From Clavibacter michiganensis (GTDB lineage Bacteria > Actinomycetota > Actinomycetes > Actinomycetales > Microbacteriaceae): DNA of 64,000 nucleotides. The DNA lies in the NCBI RefSeq assembly GCF_021216655.1, contig NZ_CP080437.1, forward strand, positions 1,240,001 to 1,304,000, in the 5' to 3' direction. The notes under the pieces were generated by a model that did not search any database, was not told where the DNA came from, and saw only the letters and a list, made by a program, of their open reading frames with translations. A program made the position numbers and the translations under genes. Of the stretch, positions 36,955 to 48,114 are shown one piece after another (position 1 is the first letter of the stretch; each line of letters starts with the position of its first letter).

Positions 36955-37875
36955 CGGGCGCGCCGCCGGGAGGGCGTCGAGCGCGTGCTCGAGGAGCCGT
37001 TCGTCGCGCGCGTCGAGCCGCACCGCGTCGGCGTAGCGACCGAACCACGACACCTGTCGCCGCGCGTAGCGACGGGTGAGCGCACGCGTCTCCTCCATCG
37101 CCTCCTCCTCGGTGAGCTCTCCCGCGAGCTGCCGCGCCGCCTGCGCGTAGCCGATGGCGCGGGACGCGGTGACGCCGTCCGCGAGCCCCGCGGGAAGCAG
37201 CCCGGCGACCTCGTCGACGAGTCCGTCGGCCCACATGCCGGACACACGGGCGTCGAGGCGCGGCACGAGCTCCTCGCGCGGCAGCGTGAGCGCCAGGATC
37301 CGCGCCGGGTGCCACGGCCGTGGCTCGGCGGACGCGCGCTCCGGCTGCGGACCCGTGATCTCCACGACCTCCAGCGCCCGCACGAGGCGCCGCCCGTTGT
37401 GCGCGCCGATCCGCTGGGCTGCGGCCGGGTCGAGCTCTCGGAGGCGCCGGTGCAGCATGCCCGGCCCGGTCTCCGCGAGCTCCCGCTCCAGGCGCTGTCG
37501 GATCTCGGGGTCCGTGCCGGGGAACTCGTAGTCGAACAGGACCGACGAGACGTAGAGCCCGGATCCCCCGACGAGGATCGGGACCGCACCGCGTCCGAGG
37601 ATGCCGGTGATCACCCGGCGCGCCTCCCCCTGGTACCCGGCCACGGTCGCCTCGGCGGTAACGTCGAGGACGTCGAGCATGTGGTGCGGCACATCACGAC
37701 GCGCGGCCTCCGGCAGCTTGGCCGTGCCGATGTCCATGCCGCGGTACAGCTGCATGGCGTCCGCGTTGACGATCTCCGCGACGCGACCCTGCGCCCGCAG
37801 CCGATCCGCGATGTCGAGGGACAGCCCGGACTTGCCGGTGCCGGTGGCGCCGACGACCGCGACGATCGGGATCAC
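36952..37875 (-). CDS. miaA: tRNA dimethylallyltransferase
   Basis: Adds the isopentenyl group to A37 of tRNAs reading U-starting codons. P-loop GATGTGKS at residues 9-16, [15 protein letters not shown] and the C-terminal RRQVSWFGR segment are family marks. Length is 307 residues. The GTG start overlaps the miaB stop by four bases, so the two enzymes acting on the same base are co-translated. Confidence 0.96.
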
Positions 37876-39458
37876 GCGCGATGGCGCGGGTGCGCGGACC
37901 CGTCGACCGCGCCCGCGGATGCGATCGTCGACGCGCGGAGCGAGGGCAGCCCGAGCGAGACGCGCGGCGGACCGCCCGCGCTGGTCCCCGCCGCCGGCGC
38001 GGGCACACCGCAGGAGTCGGCCTGCGCGCGCTCCCACGCGTCGCCCGCTCGGGTGCGGCGGATGCGGAGCGGGGCCTGATCGACCGAGTCCGCGATGAGG
38101 TGGAACGGCGCTGCCCGGGTGATCTCGACCTCGACGGCGTCGCCGGGCCGCGGCTCGCCGCTGCCCGCAGGCACGTCGAGGTGGACGAGGCGGCCGTCCT
38201 GCGCGCGCCCCGTGACCCGACGGGTGTCGCCGTCCTTCCGGCCCTCGTGCGCGCTGACGAGCACCTCGACCGTGCGGCCGACGACATGCTGGTTCTCCTC
38301 GTGGCTGATGCGCTCCTGCAGCGCGGTGAGGCGCCCGTATCGCTCCTTCACGACGTCGGCGGGCACCTGCTCCTCCATCGTCGCGGCCGGGGTCCCGGGG
38401 CGGATGGAGTACTGGAACGTGAACGCGGACGAGAAGCGGGCGGCCTCGACGACGCGGAGCGTCTCCTGGAAGTCCTCCTCCGTCTCGCCGGGGAAGCCGA
38501 CGATGATGTCGGTCGTGATCGCCGCGTCGGGGATCCGCGTGCGGACGCGGTCGAGGATCCCCAGGAAGCGCTCGGACCGGTACGACCGGCGCATCGCCTT
38601 GAGGACGCGATCGGATCCGGACTGCAGCGGCATGTGCAGCTGCGGCATCACGGCCGGCGTCTCGGCCATCGCGTCGATCACGTCGTCGGTGAAGGCGGCC
38701 GGATGCGGGCTCGTGAAGCGGATGCGCTCGAGGCCCTCGATGGCGCCCGCGGCCCGCAGCAGCTTGCCGAACGCCTGCCGGTCGCCGAACTCGACGCCGT
38801 AGGAGTTGACGTTCTGACCGAGCAGCGTGACCTCGACCGCGCCGTCGTCGACGAGGGCCTGGATCTCGGCGAGGATGTCGCCCGGCCGCCGGTCCTTCTC
38901 CTTGCCGCGGAGGGCCGGCACGATGCAGAACGTGCAGGTGTTGTTGCAGCCGACGGAGATGGACACCCATCCGCTCGCGATCTCGTCGCGCTTGGTGGGC
39001 AGCGTGGACGGGAACGTCTCGAGGCTCTCCAGGATCTCGAGCTGCGCCTCGCCGTTGTGCCGTGCGCGCTCCAGCAGCGTCGGCAGCGCGCCCATGTTGT
39101 GGGTGCCGAAGACGACGTCGACCCAGGGCGCCTTCTCGAGCACGGTCGCCCGGTCCTTCTGCGCGAGGCATCCGCCGACGGCGATCTGCATGCCCTCGTG
39201 CCGGCGCTTCACACCGGCGAGGTGGCCCAGGTTGCCGTAGAGCTTGTTGTCCGCGTTCTCGCGGACGGCACAGGTGTTGATGACGACGATGTCGGCCTCG
39301 GCGCCCTCCGCCGACACATACCCGGCGGCCTCGAGGGATCCCGTGAGCCGCTCCGAGTCATGCACGTTCATCTGGCACCCGTAGGTGCGGACCTCGTACG
39401 TCCGGGGCCGCTCAGCTGCGGGCGGGGTGTCGCGGACGTGCTCGGCGAGGGTGCTCAT
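37872..39458 (-). CDS. miaB: tRNA-2-methylthio-N6-dimethylallyladenosine synthase
   Basis: Radical-SAM methylthiotransferase that finishes the A37 modification begun by MiaA. One iron-sulfur cluster is bound by Cys28, Cys63 and Cys97, the radical-SAM cluster by Cys171, Cys175 and Cys178 (CNNTCTFC). A TRAM domain lies at about 385-450. The last 70 residues are a variable Ala/Pro/Arg-rich tail beyond the usual end. TAGGAT nine bases before the ATG may give a very short leader. Confidence 0.96.
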
Positions 39459-39508
39459 GATGGCTCGATCCTACGTGCGCGGACGCCGAGCGCCGCCCGA
39501 CGACCGGG

Positions 39509-40558
39509 TCAGCGGAAGCGCACGCGGGACGAGCCGCGGCGGGTGGCGAGCGCGGTCTTCGCCGCGTCGCGCACGACGCCGCCCCCATAGCCGCGGCGCA
39601 TCAGGAACGACGTCAAGCGCCGCTCGGCCGTCTCGTCGTCGTAGGACGAGAGCTGCCCCAGGCGCTTCATGGCGACCTCGGTGGCGCGAGCGAGCTCGTC
39701 GTCGGGCTGCTCGGCCATGGCCTCCTCGATGACGAGGGGGTCGAGCTTGCGGCGACGCATCTCCATCTCGACCGAGCGGCGGCCGAGCCCCTTGCGGTCG
39801 AGGTGCGTGTGCAGGATCTGCTCCGCCAGCGCGGCCTCGTCGATGTACTGCAGGGCGACGTACCTGACGAGCGTCTCCTCAGCGATGTCCGCGTCGATCT
39901 CCGCACCGTCGAGCACCTCGCGCGCCTCCGCGAGCGAGAGCCCTCTCCCGCGCAGGCGGTTCGCGAGGACGTTGTCCGCCCGACGCCGCTGGCGCTCGGG
40001 CGTCCGCTCGGCCGCGCGTTCCTCCTCGGCTTCCGCCTCCCGGCGCTCGTCCTCGACGCGGTCCTCCTCGAGCCGGCGCATGTCCTTCCGGTACGCCTCG
40101 TCCTGCTCCGCCTTGACGCGCGCCCGCTCGGCGCGCTCCTGCTCGGCACGCCATGCAGCGGGGGTCGGGTCGTCCGCGGATGTCGGCTCGACCGGTCGCG
40201 CGTCGGGGAACGCGGCAGCCGCGTCCCCGGATCCTCGCGCGGCCAGGGCCTCGGCCTCGGCGAGGACTCGCCGCGCCTCCGCGATGCGCTCCTGCGCGGC
40301 GAGTGCGCGACCGGCCTCCGATTCGTCGACGGCGGCGCCGATCGTGACGATGCCGTCGACCTCGGTGACGGTCCGGCCACGCGCGGGATGCGTCGGCGCG
40401 ACCTGAGATGCGGGCGGCTCCGCGGCGGGCGCCGCGGGCTCGGCGCTCGGCCGGGCTGCCTCTCGACGCGAACGCCGCGCGGCGAGTGAGGCGACGGGCG
40501 CGATCTCGTCGGGCCCGGGGCCCGTGCCTTGCTCGTTCTCGGAGGGGAATCTGACCAT
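39509..40558 (-). CDS. recX: RecX with a long N-terminal extension
   Basis: Modulator of RecA filaments. The RecX domain occupies about residues 193-340 (three-helix repeats, VALQYIDEAALAEQ and LGRRSVEMEMRRRKLD). The preceding 190 residues are unusual: an Ala/Pro-rich stretch, then a long charged predicted coiled-coil (about 137-195, rich in Glu, Arg and Ala). Typical RecX proteins are 150-270 residues; this one is 349. The start at 40558 is chosen for GAGGA upstream and because it follows recA after 119 bases. A shorter start would shed the extension, but codon bias stays coding-like throughout. Confidence 0.85.
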   Translation of the reverse strand: MVRFPSENEQGTGPGPDEIAPVASLAARRSRREAARPSAEPAAPAAEPPASQVAPTHPARGRTVTEVDGIVTIGAAVDESEAGRALAAQERIAEARRVLAEAEALAARGSGDAAAAFPDARPVEPTSADDPTPAAWRAEQERAERARVKAEQDEAYRKDMRRLEEDRVEDERREAEAEEERAAERTPERQRRRADNVLANRLRGRGLSLAEAREVLDGAEIDADIAEETLVRYVALQYIDEAALAEQILHTHLDRKGLGRRSVEMEMRRRKLDPLVIEEAMAEQPDDELARATEVAMKRLGQLSSYDDETAERRLTSFLMRRGYGGGVVRDAAKTALATRRGSSRVRFR

Positions 40559-40628
40559 GATGCGTCCGTCCTCGGATGGGTCACCCCCTGCTGGCGTCGG
40601 GCGCCATGGGGGAAGAACCGGAATCGTG

Positions 40629-40666
40629 CAGGTGGTGGGACGCATCGGAGCGATGCGCCCCACCTG
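40629..40666 (-). terminator. Hairpin between recA and recX
   Basis: Imperfect stem with GGGGCGCATC pairing to GATGCGTCCC (one G-U) plus an outer CAGGT/ACCTG, 12 bases after the recA stop, without a T run. In E. coli recX is made by readthrough of a recA terminator; the same arrangement is plausible here. Confidence 0.5.
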
Positions 40667-40677
40667 GGTGCGCCGGG

Positions 40678-41766
<1,089 letters not shown>

Positions 41767-41950
41767 GGGGTGCTCCTCGTGTCGAAGGTGGGTTGCCTGC
41801 AGGCTGTCGCTCCGCTCCCGCTGGCCGCGGGGTCCGGTGCCGACAAGGCGACGGGTGATCTCCGCGAGGTGCACGTTATGCGGCGCCGCCGACATCGCTG
41901 CCGGAGGGGCCGGACCTGTGCAGTCCACGCTTCGAATCGCTCCTGTGGGG

Positions 41951-41982
41951 AGACTACGCGCGTTCGAAGGGATATTCGAACG
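41951..41982 (-). promoter_or_regulatory. recA promoter with SOS box
   Basis: A perfect inverted repeat CGTTCGAA-N6-TTCGAACG (41961-41982) contains a LexA-box-like CGAA-N6-TTCG core. The -10 TAGTCT (41951-41956) is just downstream, giving a leader near 175 bases. The box would sit between -35 and -10. Confidence 0.65.
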
Positions 41983-42048
41983 ACGCGCCGCGTGTCGTCG
42001 ACGGATCCGGAAGGCGTCGAGGACGAGGGACGTCGGACGACGGGAGCG

Positions 42049-42273
42049 TCAGGCGCGCGGCTCGGGGACGCCGGCGCCGTTCCAGCGCGAGCGCGGGACA
42101 TCCTGCGCGCGGCAGAGGGCGAGCCAGACCTCGCGCGCGGGCGTGCCGTCCTTCAGCGCCTGCGCGCACGTGCGCCCGCCGAGGTCGCCGAGCACGAGGT
42201 CCGCGACGAGCACCGGTCCGTAGCCGGCGCCGAACTCGTCGGAGACGGCCCGTTGGAACTCGCTCAGTCGCAT
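42049..42273 (-). CDS. DUF3046 protein
   Basis: A 74-residue protein starting MRLSEFQRAVSDEFG with the family's YGPVLVADLVLGDLGGRTCAQALKDG split here as YGPVLVADLVLGDLGG / RTCAQALKDG. The same small gene sits upstream of recA in mycobacteria (Rv2738c). No function is known. The ATG at 42273 was preferred to a start ten codons earlier because it gives the standard family N-terminus. Confidence 0.85.
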   Translation of the reverse strand: MRLSEFQRAVSDEFGAGYGPVLVADLVLGDLGGRTCAQALKDGTPAREVWLALCRAQDVPRSRWNGAGVPEPRA

Positions 42274-42308
42274 GCCGACCACGCTACCTGCTGCCGTCTG
42301 CACGACGA

Positions 42309-42339
42309 CGCCCCGCCCGTCGCGAGGACGAGCGGGGCG
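42309..42339 (-). terminator. Terminator after clgR
   Basis: Arms CGCCCCGC and GCGGGGCG around a 15-base loop, 20 bases past the clgR stop codon. Confidence 0.5.
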
Positions 42340-42358
42340 GGAGGCCGTGGAGGAGGGG

Positions 42359-42667
42359 TCAGCGCGCGATGAGGTCGCTGTCGAAGCCGGCGACGAGGTC
42401 GTCGGGGATGGTGTCGGGGATGGGGTTGAGCCCCTCGATGACGGCGAGGCGGTCGCCCACCTCGCGCATGATGACGGAGATCGGGGTGTCCAACGCGTCG
42501 GCGACGGAGGCGAGGATCTCGCTCGACGCCTCCTTCTGGCCCCGCTCGACCTCGCTGAGGTACCCGAGGGCGACGCTCGCCTTGCTGGCGACCTGGCGGA
42601 GCGTGCGCCCCTTCTGCAGGCGGAAGTCGCGAAGGACGTCGCCGATCTCCTGACGGACTAGAACCAC
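42359..42667 (-). CDS. clgR: Transcription activator ClgR
   Basis: XRE-family regulator that activates clp protease and stress genes in actinobacteria. The helix-turn-helix is at about residues 10-65 (LRQVASKASVALGYLSEVERGQ, split: LRQVASKASVALG / YLSEVERGQKEAS). The 102-residue length and the C-terminal segment IPDTIPDDLVAGFDSDLIAR fit. The GTG start follows AGGAGG by five bases. ClgR is degraded by the Clp protease it induces in related organisms. Confidence 0.9.
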   Translation of the reverse strand: MVLVRQEIGDVLRDFRLQKGRTLRQVASKASVALGYLSEVERGQKEASSEILASVADALDTPISVIMREVGDRLAVIEGLNPIPDTIPDDLVAGFDSDLIAR

Positions 42668-42745
42668 GGGAGCCTCCTCGTTGCGCCTGGTGCCTGATCG
42701 AACCGGAGGTCCGGGGCTGATGGGTGACCATCTGGCCGAGGACTC

Positions 42746-42751
42746 AGGCTA
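42746..42751 (-). promoter_or_regulatory. -10 element of clgR
   Basis: TAGCCT, with a predicted start near 42739 and a 70-base leader. The -35 is poor, as for promoters that need an activator. A GTTCAC/ACGCCC-containing stretch upstream resembles the ClgR consensus only weakly. Confidence 0.35.
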
Positions 42752-42806
42752 AGCAGGGGCACTGGGCGTTGCTTGTGAACGTGATTACGACAACGCGGGA
42801 GCCGCA

Positions 42807-43328
42807 TCAGATGTTCCCGCCGGGTTCGAGCGCGTCGACGAGGGCCGCGAGGGCGGCTCGGACGACACCCGCGCGGACCGCCTGGCGGTCTCCGTCGAGG
42901 TGCAGCGCGATGGCGCGCGAGTCGCCGTCGATGGACAGGCCGACGAAGGCCGTGCCCGGCGGCTGCCCGTCCTGGGGGTCGGGACCGGCCGCGCCCGTCG
43001 TCGAGACGCCGATGTCGGCGGGGCGCCCGTCGATCGCGCATGCCTGTCGGACGCCGCGGGCCATCTGCCTCGCCACGTCCGGGTGGACCGCGCCGTGGAC
43101 CGCGAGGATCGAGGACTCGACCCCGAGGATCGTGCGCTTGAGGGCCGTGTCGTAGGAGACGATGCCGCCCAGGAGCGCACGCGATGCGCCGGGGACCCCC
43201 ACCAGGGCGGCGGTGAGCAGGCCGCCCGTCAGCGACTCCGCGACAGCGATGCGCCGACCGCTCGCCACCAGGGCCGCGATCACGCGCTCGGCGAGCTGAT
43301 CGTCCGTCACGTCGACGTATGCGCTCAT
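42807..43328 (-). CDS. cinA: CinA C-terminal-domain protein (nicotinamide-nucleotide amidase-type)
   Basis: A 173-residue stand-alone CinA C-terminal domain, without the molybdopterin-binding N-domain of long CinA proteins. AVAESLTGGLL carries the catalytic Ser and GAVHPDVARQMARG and TTGAAGPDPQDGQPPGT follow. PncC-type enzymes deamidate nicotinamide mononucleotide in NAD recycling. The ATG overlaps the pgsA stop by one base. Confidence 0.88.
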   Translation of the reverse strand: MSAYVDVTDDQLAERVIAALVASGRRIAVAESLTGGLLTAALVGVPGASRALLGGIVSYDTALKRTILGVESSILAVHGAVHPDVARQMARGVRQACAIDGRPADIGVSTTGAAGPDPQDGQPPGTAFVGLSIDGDSRAIALHLDGDRQAVRAGVVRAALAALVDALEPGGNI

Positions 43329-43954
43329 CACGCGCGCTCCGCCCGCAGCGCCTGGCGCATGTAGTCGAGGCCGGAGAGGACCGTGAGGACGAACGCGATC
43401 GACATGAGGACCGTGTTGACGACGTGCATGCCATCGCCCACCACGTCCCACAGCGGGAGCAGCGCGACGCTGATCGCGACGGCCTGCGCGACCGTCTTGA
43501 GCTTGCCGCCGCGGGAGGCCGCGACCACGCGGTCGCGGAGCACGGCGAAGCGGTACGCCGTGATGCCCAGCTCGCGCACGAGGATCACGATGGTCACCCA
43601 CCAGGGGAGCTCGCCGAGCACCGAGAGCATGACGAGCGCGGCGCCCGTGAGCACCTTGTCGGCGATGGGGTCGAGGAGCTTGCCGAGGTCGGTCACCAGG
43701 TTGCGGCTGCGGGCGATGTGCCCGTCGACCCCGTCGGTCGCGATCGCGACGATGAACAGCGCCGCGGCCGCGTAGCGGAGCGGGCCGTCGGCGCCGTCGT
43801 CCGCCGCGAGGAGGACGACGAAGACGGGGGCCAGCAGGATCCGCACGATCGTGAGGACGTTGGCGACGTTCCAGGGGCTCGCCGGGGAGTCGCCCGCGCG
43901 CCAGACACGCGGTGCCCCGGTCCCGGTCGCGCCCGGTACGCTCGGCTCGGCCAC
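43328..43954 (-). CDS. pgsA: CDP-diacylglycerol-glycerol-3-phosphate phosphatidyltransferase-type enzyme
   Basis: Membrane CDP-alcohol phosphotransferase, 208 residues, with about five helices. The active-site motif with its three Asp residues reads DGVDGHIARSRN...GKLLDPIADK (residues 74-100). It makes phosphatidylglycerol phosphate in the usual reading; actinobacterial paralogues can differ in substrate. Placed between ftsK (three bases upstream) and cinA (overlap), as in mycobacteria. Confidence 0.92.
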   Translation of the reverse strand: MAEPSVPGATGTGAPRVWRAGDSPASPWNVANVLTIVRILLAPVFVVLLAADDGADGPLRYAAAALFIVAIATDGVDGHIARSRNLVTDLGKLLDPIADKVLTGAALVMLSVLGELPWWVTIVILVRELGITAYRFAVLRDRVVAASRGGKLKTVAQAVAISVALLPLWDVVGDGMHVVNTVLMSIAFVLTVLSGLDYMRQALRAERA

Positions 43955-43957
43955 TGG

Positions 43958-46804
43958 TCAGTCCCTCCCCGTGAGGCCCCAGGCGTCGTCGTCGCCCTCG
44001 GCGTCCACCTGCTCGTACGCGTCCAGGTCCTTGTGCAGCGGATCCGACGGGTAGCGGTTCGCGTCGTCCGCCTCGGCGACGGGAGGAGCTGCAGCAGCAG
44101 GTGCGGCGGCCGCGGGCGCCGCGGCCGGCGTCTCCCCCCGCAGCGTCGCGAGCACGCCCGGGAGCTGCTCCGCCGAGACGAGCACGTCGCGCGCCTTGGA
44201 TCCCTCGGACGGGCCGACGATCTCGCGCGCCTCGAGCAGGTCCATGAGCCGGCCGGCCTTCGCGAAGCCGACCCGGAGCTTCCGCTGCAGCATCGACGTG
44301 GATCCGAACTGCGTGCTGACGACGAGCTCGGCGGCCGCGAGCAGCACCTCGAGGTCGTCGCCGATGTCCGCGTCGATCTCCTTCTTCTCGGCGGCGACCG
44401 CGACGTCCTGCCGGTACTCGGGCCGCGCCTGGCGCGTCACGTGCTCGACGACCTTGGCGATCTCGGCCTCCTGCACCCACGCGCCCTGCACGCGGACCGC
44501 CTTGTTGGCGCCCATGGGGAGGAAGAGGCCGTCTCCCTGGCCGATGAGCTTGTCGGCGCCGGGCTGGTCGAGGATCACGCGGGAGTCGGTCATGCTCGAC
44601 ACCGCGAACGCGAGACGCGACGGCACGTTGGCCTTGATGAGGCCCGTGACGACGTCGACCGACGGGCGCTGCGTCGCGAGCACGAGGTGGATGCCGGCGG
44701 CGCGCGCCAGCTGCGTGATGCGGACGATGGAGTCCTCGACGTCGCGCGGCGCGACCATCATGAGGTCCGCCAGCTCGTCGACCACCACGAGGAGGTAGGG
44801 GTACGGGCGCAGCGTCCGCTCGCTGCCCTCGGGGAGCACGATGGACCCGCTCGTGACGGCCTTGTTGAAGTCGTCGATGTGGCGGAAGCCGAAGCTGGCG
44901 AGGTCGTCGTACCTCATGTCCATCTCCTTCACCACCCACTGCAGCGCCTCGGCCGCCTTCTTCGGGTTGGTGATGATGGGCGTGATGAGGTGCGGGACGC
45001 CCGCGTAGATGGTGAGCTCGACGCGCTTCGGGTCGATGAGCACCATGCGCACGTCGCTCGGCTTCGCCCGCATGAGGAGCGACGTGATCATGGAGTTGAC
45101 GAAGCTCGACTTGCCGGAGCCCGTGGATCCCGCGACCAGGAGGTGGGGCATCTTCGCGAGGTTGGCGATGACGTAGCCGCCCTCGACGTCCTTGCCGACG
45201 CCGATGGTCATCGGGTGCGCGCTGTTCGTCGCGGCGGACGACCGCAGCACGTCGCCCAGCGAGACGATCTCGCGGTCGGTGTTCGGGATCTCCACGCCGA
45301 TGGCGCTGCGGCCCGGGATGGGCGAGAGGATGCGGACCTCGTTGGAGGCGACCGCGTAGCTGATGTTCTTCGCCAGCGCCGTGACGCGCTCCACCTTGAC
45401 GCCGGGCGCGAGCTCGAGCTCGTAGCGCGTGACCGTCGGGCCGCGCGAGAAGCCCGTGACCGTCGCGTCGACCTGGAAGTTGGTGAGCACCTCGGTGAGG
45501 GCGCGCACCACCTCGTCGTTGACGGAAGAGCGGGACTTCGCAGGAGTGCCGGGCGCGAGGGTGCTCGCGGCGGGGAGGCGGTAGGGCGCCTGCGGGGCGT
45601 CGGACTCCCCCGACACGATCGGGGCGTCGGATCCGTCGTCCTCGAAGCCCGGCAGGACCGCGGGCTCGTCGTCGTCGCGGATCCCCGTCGGGTGCACGGG
45701 GACGGAGGGCAGGATCGCGGTGGCCGTGGCGTCGACGGGCGCGTCGAGGTCGATGCGGCGGGTCGCGGCGTCGTCGCCCGCGAAGGCGCCGGGCTCGGGG
45801 CGGGAGGCGTCGGGATCCACCGTGCGGTCGATGACGGTCGTGGGCGCCTCGGCGGCGGCGCGGCCTGTCGTCTCGTCGCGATCGTCGGATCCTGCGTGCG
45901 GCGCGAGGACCGGGCTGTCGAACGCGGGCGCGTCCTCGCGCTGGCTGCGGTTGCGGCGCCACCACGGGAGGCTGTCGGTGTCGACAGGGCCGTCGTCGTC
46001 GATCCCCTCGAGCTCGACCTGCTCGGTCGCCTGCGCCTTGCGGGCCGCGCGGTCGGCGGCGCGCTGCTCCTCGTCCACCGGCGGGGCGCCGAAGAGGTAG
46101 GAGTACAGCTCGCGCAGCCGCATGCCGACGCGGTTCGGCGGCGTGCGCGTGATGATGAAGAGGGAGAGCACCAGGAGGATCCCGGCCACGATCCCCGCGC
46201 CGATGGGCGTGATGAGCAGCGACAGCGGGGCCGCGAGCACCCAGCCGAGGACGCCGCCGGCGCGGGCCAGGGCGAGCATGCCGTCCCGCGGATCCGGGGC
46301 GCCGTTGAAGATGTGGCAGAGCGCGGCGATGGAGACGAGGAACAGAGAGACGCCCACGCCGATGCGGCCGTTGTCGCTCACCGAGGAGGGGTGGCGGAAG
46401 AGCCAGAGGGCGAGCAGCACCATCACGATGGGCAGCGCGAACGCCACGCGGCCGAAGAGCCCGCCGAACGTGTACGCGTCGAAGGCCATGGCCACGTCGT
46501 TGAGAGGGTTGAACCACTCGACGACGACGCCGGCGATCGCGAGCACCACCAGGAGGAAGGGGATGCCGTCGCGGCGCTCCTCCTTCGCGAGCTTCTCGGG
46601 ACCGAGGGCCCGGAAGAGGGCGCCCGTGGCGTGCGCGAGGCCCATCCACGCGGCGACGAGCGGGCCGCGCCGCTCCGTCTGGACGGGGTAGGCGACGGTC
46701 TGCTGCTTCGTGTCGGCGGCACGCCCCTTGCGCGGGGGCGTGGCGCGCGGCGCGCCCGAGGAGGTCTTCCCGGCGCGGCTGGTCGACCTGGTGCTCGTAG
46801 CCAT
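43958..46804 (-). CDS. ftsK: DNA translocase FtsK/SpoIIIE
   Basis: Septal DNA pump that clears chromosomes during division, 948 residues. A basic, Ser/Thr-rich N-terminus leads into four or five membrane helices (about 75-260), an acidic linker (about 285-480), then the RecA-like motor with Walker [10 protein letters not shown] near residue 560 and Walker B, and a C-terminal gamma winged helix (about 870-930). TAACGT seven bases before the ATG and no ribosome-binding site predict leaderless translation. Upstream in-frame sequence is rejected. Confidence 0.95.
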   Translation of the reverse strand: MATSTRSTSRAGKTSSGAPRATPPRKGRAADTKQQTVAYPVQTERRGPLVAAWMGLAHATGALFRALGPEKLAKEERRDGIPFLLVVLAIAGVVVEWFNPLNDVAMAFDAYTFGGLFGRVAFALPIVMVLLALWLFRHPSSVSDNGRIGVGVSLFLVSIAALCHIFNGAPDPRDGMLALARAGGVLGWVLAAPLSLLITPIGAGIVAGILLVLSLFIITRTPPNRVGMRLRELYSYLFGAPPVDEEQRAADRAARKAQATEQVELEGIDDDGPVDTDSLPWWRRNRSQREDAPAFDSPVLAPHAGSDDRDETTGRAAAEAPTTVIDRTVDPDASRPEPGAFAGDDAATRRIDLDAPVDATATAILPSVPVHPTGIRDDDEPAVLPGFEDDGSDAPIVSGESDAPQAPYRLPAASTLAPGTPAKSRSSVNDEVVRALTEVLTNFQVDATVTGFSRGPTVTRYELELAPGVKVERVTALAKNISYAVASNEVRILSPIPGRSAIGVEIPNTDREIVSLGDVLRSSAATNSAHPMTIGVGKDVEGGYVIANLAKMPHLLVAGSTGSGKSSFVNSMITSLLMRAKPSDVRMVLIDPKRVELTIYAGVPHLITPIITNPKKAAEALQWVVKEMDMRYDDLASFGFRHIDDFNKAVTSGSIVLPEGSERTLRPYPYLLVVVDELADLMMVAPRDVEDSIVRITQLARAAGIHLVLATQRPSVDVVTGLIKANVPSRLAFAVSSMTDSRVILDQPGADKLIGQGDGLFLPMGANKAVRVQGAWVQEAEIAKVVEHVTRQARPEYRQDVAVAAEKKEIDADIGDDLEVLLAAAELVVSTQFGSTSMLQRKLRVGFAKAGRLMDLLEAREIVGPSEGSKARDVLVSAEQLPGVLATLRGETPAAAPAAAAPAAAAPPVAEADDANRYPSDPLHKDLDAYEQVDAEGDDDAWGLTGRD

Positions 46805-46811
46805 GCGTCCC

Positions 46812-46817
46812 ACGTTA
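46812..46817 (-). promoter_or_regulatory. -10 element of ftsK (leaderless)
   Basis: TAACGT seven bases before the ftsK ATG. Confidence 0.5.
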
Positions 46818-46820
46818 TCC

Positions 46821-46844
46821 CGCGCCGCCGTCGCCGACGGCGCG
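46821..46844 (-). terminator. Hairpin after the MacB-like permease gene
   Basis: CGCGCC and GTC pair with GAC and GGCGCG on the minus strand, leaving a three-base bulge, in the 77-base gap before ftsK. Its position just upstream of the ftsK -10 suggests it ends the efflux transcript. Confidence 0.4.
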
Positions 46845-46881
46845 CCGGGCCGGGCCGGGCGCTCCCGGCGCGGCCTCGGCA

Positions 46882-48114
46882 TCAGTACCGGATCGCGTCG
46901 ATGACGGACACGCGCACCGCGACGAGTGCCGGCAGCAGGCCCGCGATCGCGCCGACGGCGAGCGAGGCACCGAGCCCGAGGAGCGCCGCCGAGAGCGGGA
47001 ACGGCGGGAAATCGGTGACGCCCGAGGCGACGAACGAGAGGATCCACGGGTTCTTCACGATCGCGACCGCGGCCATCACCCCGACCACGCCGGCGGCCAC
47101 CGTCGCGACGATGCTCTCCATCATCACGGCGAAGAACACGCGGCCCGCGCTCGCCCCGAAGCTGCGGCGGACGCCGATCTCCCGGATCCGCTGCTTCACG
47201 GTCACGAGGGAGATGTTGACGAGGCCGAGGGCGCCGAGGAGCAGCACGAGGCCCGCCACTCCCCCGACGAGGATCTTGACCGACAGCAGCGGGTCGTAGT
47301 CGTACGTCCCCCAGTCGCTGCGGCCGACGCTCACCTGCAGGCCCTCGGGCGCGGTCGCCGCCACCTGCGAGGTGATGGCCGCGGTGAGGGCGTCGGCCTC
47401 CGCCTCGGGCACCCAGAACTCGGACTGCGGCGCCATCGCGTCGAGCGCGTCGTCGGACATGATGCGCTCGGCGTCGGACGCCTGCAGGTAGGCGGTCGGC
47501 GGCTCCTCCGCGTACAGCGCGGGCACGGTGCCGACGACGACGCCCACGAGGTCCGAGCGCTCGCCGTGCAGCACGGCGGAGGGGTGCGCGGCGATGTCCG
47601 GCGACCCGAGCTCCGCGAGGAACGCGGGATTGACGACGAGCGCGGGCGCGAGGCGGTCGGCGTCGCGCTCGACGAACCAGCGGCCGTCCGTCATGTCGAC
47701 GCGGCGCATCTCGCCGTAGTCCCGGTCGACGACGACCGTCTGGACCTGCACCTGACCACGCGGGAAGTCGACCGGCACCGTCGTGGAGCCGACGATCGTC
47801 GACCAGGTGATGCCGTACCGGTCGGCGACGTCCGCGAGGAGCGTGCGCTGCTCGGCGTAGGACAGGCCGTCACCGGTCGCGGAGTACGCGGACACCGACA
47901 GCGCGGCGGGTCGGCCCGACTGGCGCTCCATCTGCTCCGTCTGCGACTGCTGCACGACCGCGCCGAGGCCGACGACGGAGGTGATCGCCGCCACCGCGAC
48001 CGCGACGCCGATGAGCGACAGCATCACGCGCGTGCGGTGGATCCGCAGCTCGGCCCACGCCTCCACGACCGCGCCCACGAGACCGGTCGCCGTGCGCGAC
48101 AGCCAGCCGGTCAT
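46882..48114 (-). CDS. MacB-like ABC transporter permease
   Basis: A 410-residue FtsX/MacB-family permease with one N-terminal helix (about 29-53), a large extracytoplasmic domain (about 55-270) and three C-terminal helices (about 280-300, 325-350, 375-400). The signature [16 protein letters not shown] before the third helix is the MacB coupling region. The start overlaps the ATPase stop by four bases. No ATPase domain is fused, unlike E. coli MacB. Exported substrate unknown. Confidence 0.85.
   Translation of the reverse strand: MTGWLSRTATGLVGAVVEAWAELRIHRTRVMLSLIGVAVAVAAITSVVGLGAVVQQSQTEQMERQSGRPAALSVSAYSATGDGLSYAEQRTLLADVADRYGITWSTIVGSTTVPVDFPRGQVQVQTVVVDRDYGEMRRVDMTDGRWFVERDADRLAPALVVNPAFLAELGSPDIAAHPSAVLHGERSDLVGVVVGTVPALYAEEPPTAYLQASDAERIMSDDALDAMAPQSEFWVPEAEADALTAAITSQVAATAPEGLQVSVGRSDWGTYDYDPLLSVKILVGGVAGLVLLLGALGLVNISLVTVKQRIREIGVRRSFGASAGRVFFAVMMESIVATVAAGVVGVMAAVAIVKNPWILSFVASGVTDFPPFPLSAALLGLGASLAVGAIAGLLPALVAVRVSVIDAIRY

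Noticed and set aside
42807..46649. A 1280-codon minus-strand frame spanning ftsK, pgsA and cinA
   Set aside because: Only its last part, cinA, has recognisable motifs; the rest is the wrong frame of ftsK and pgsA.
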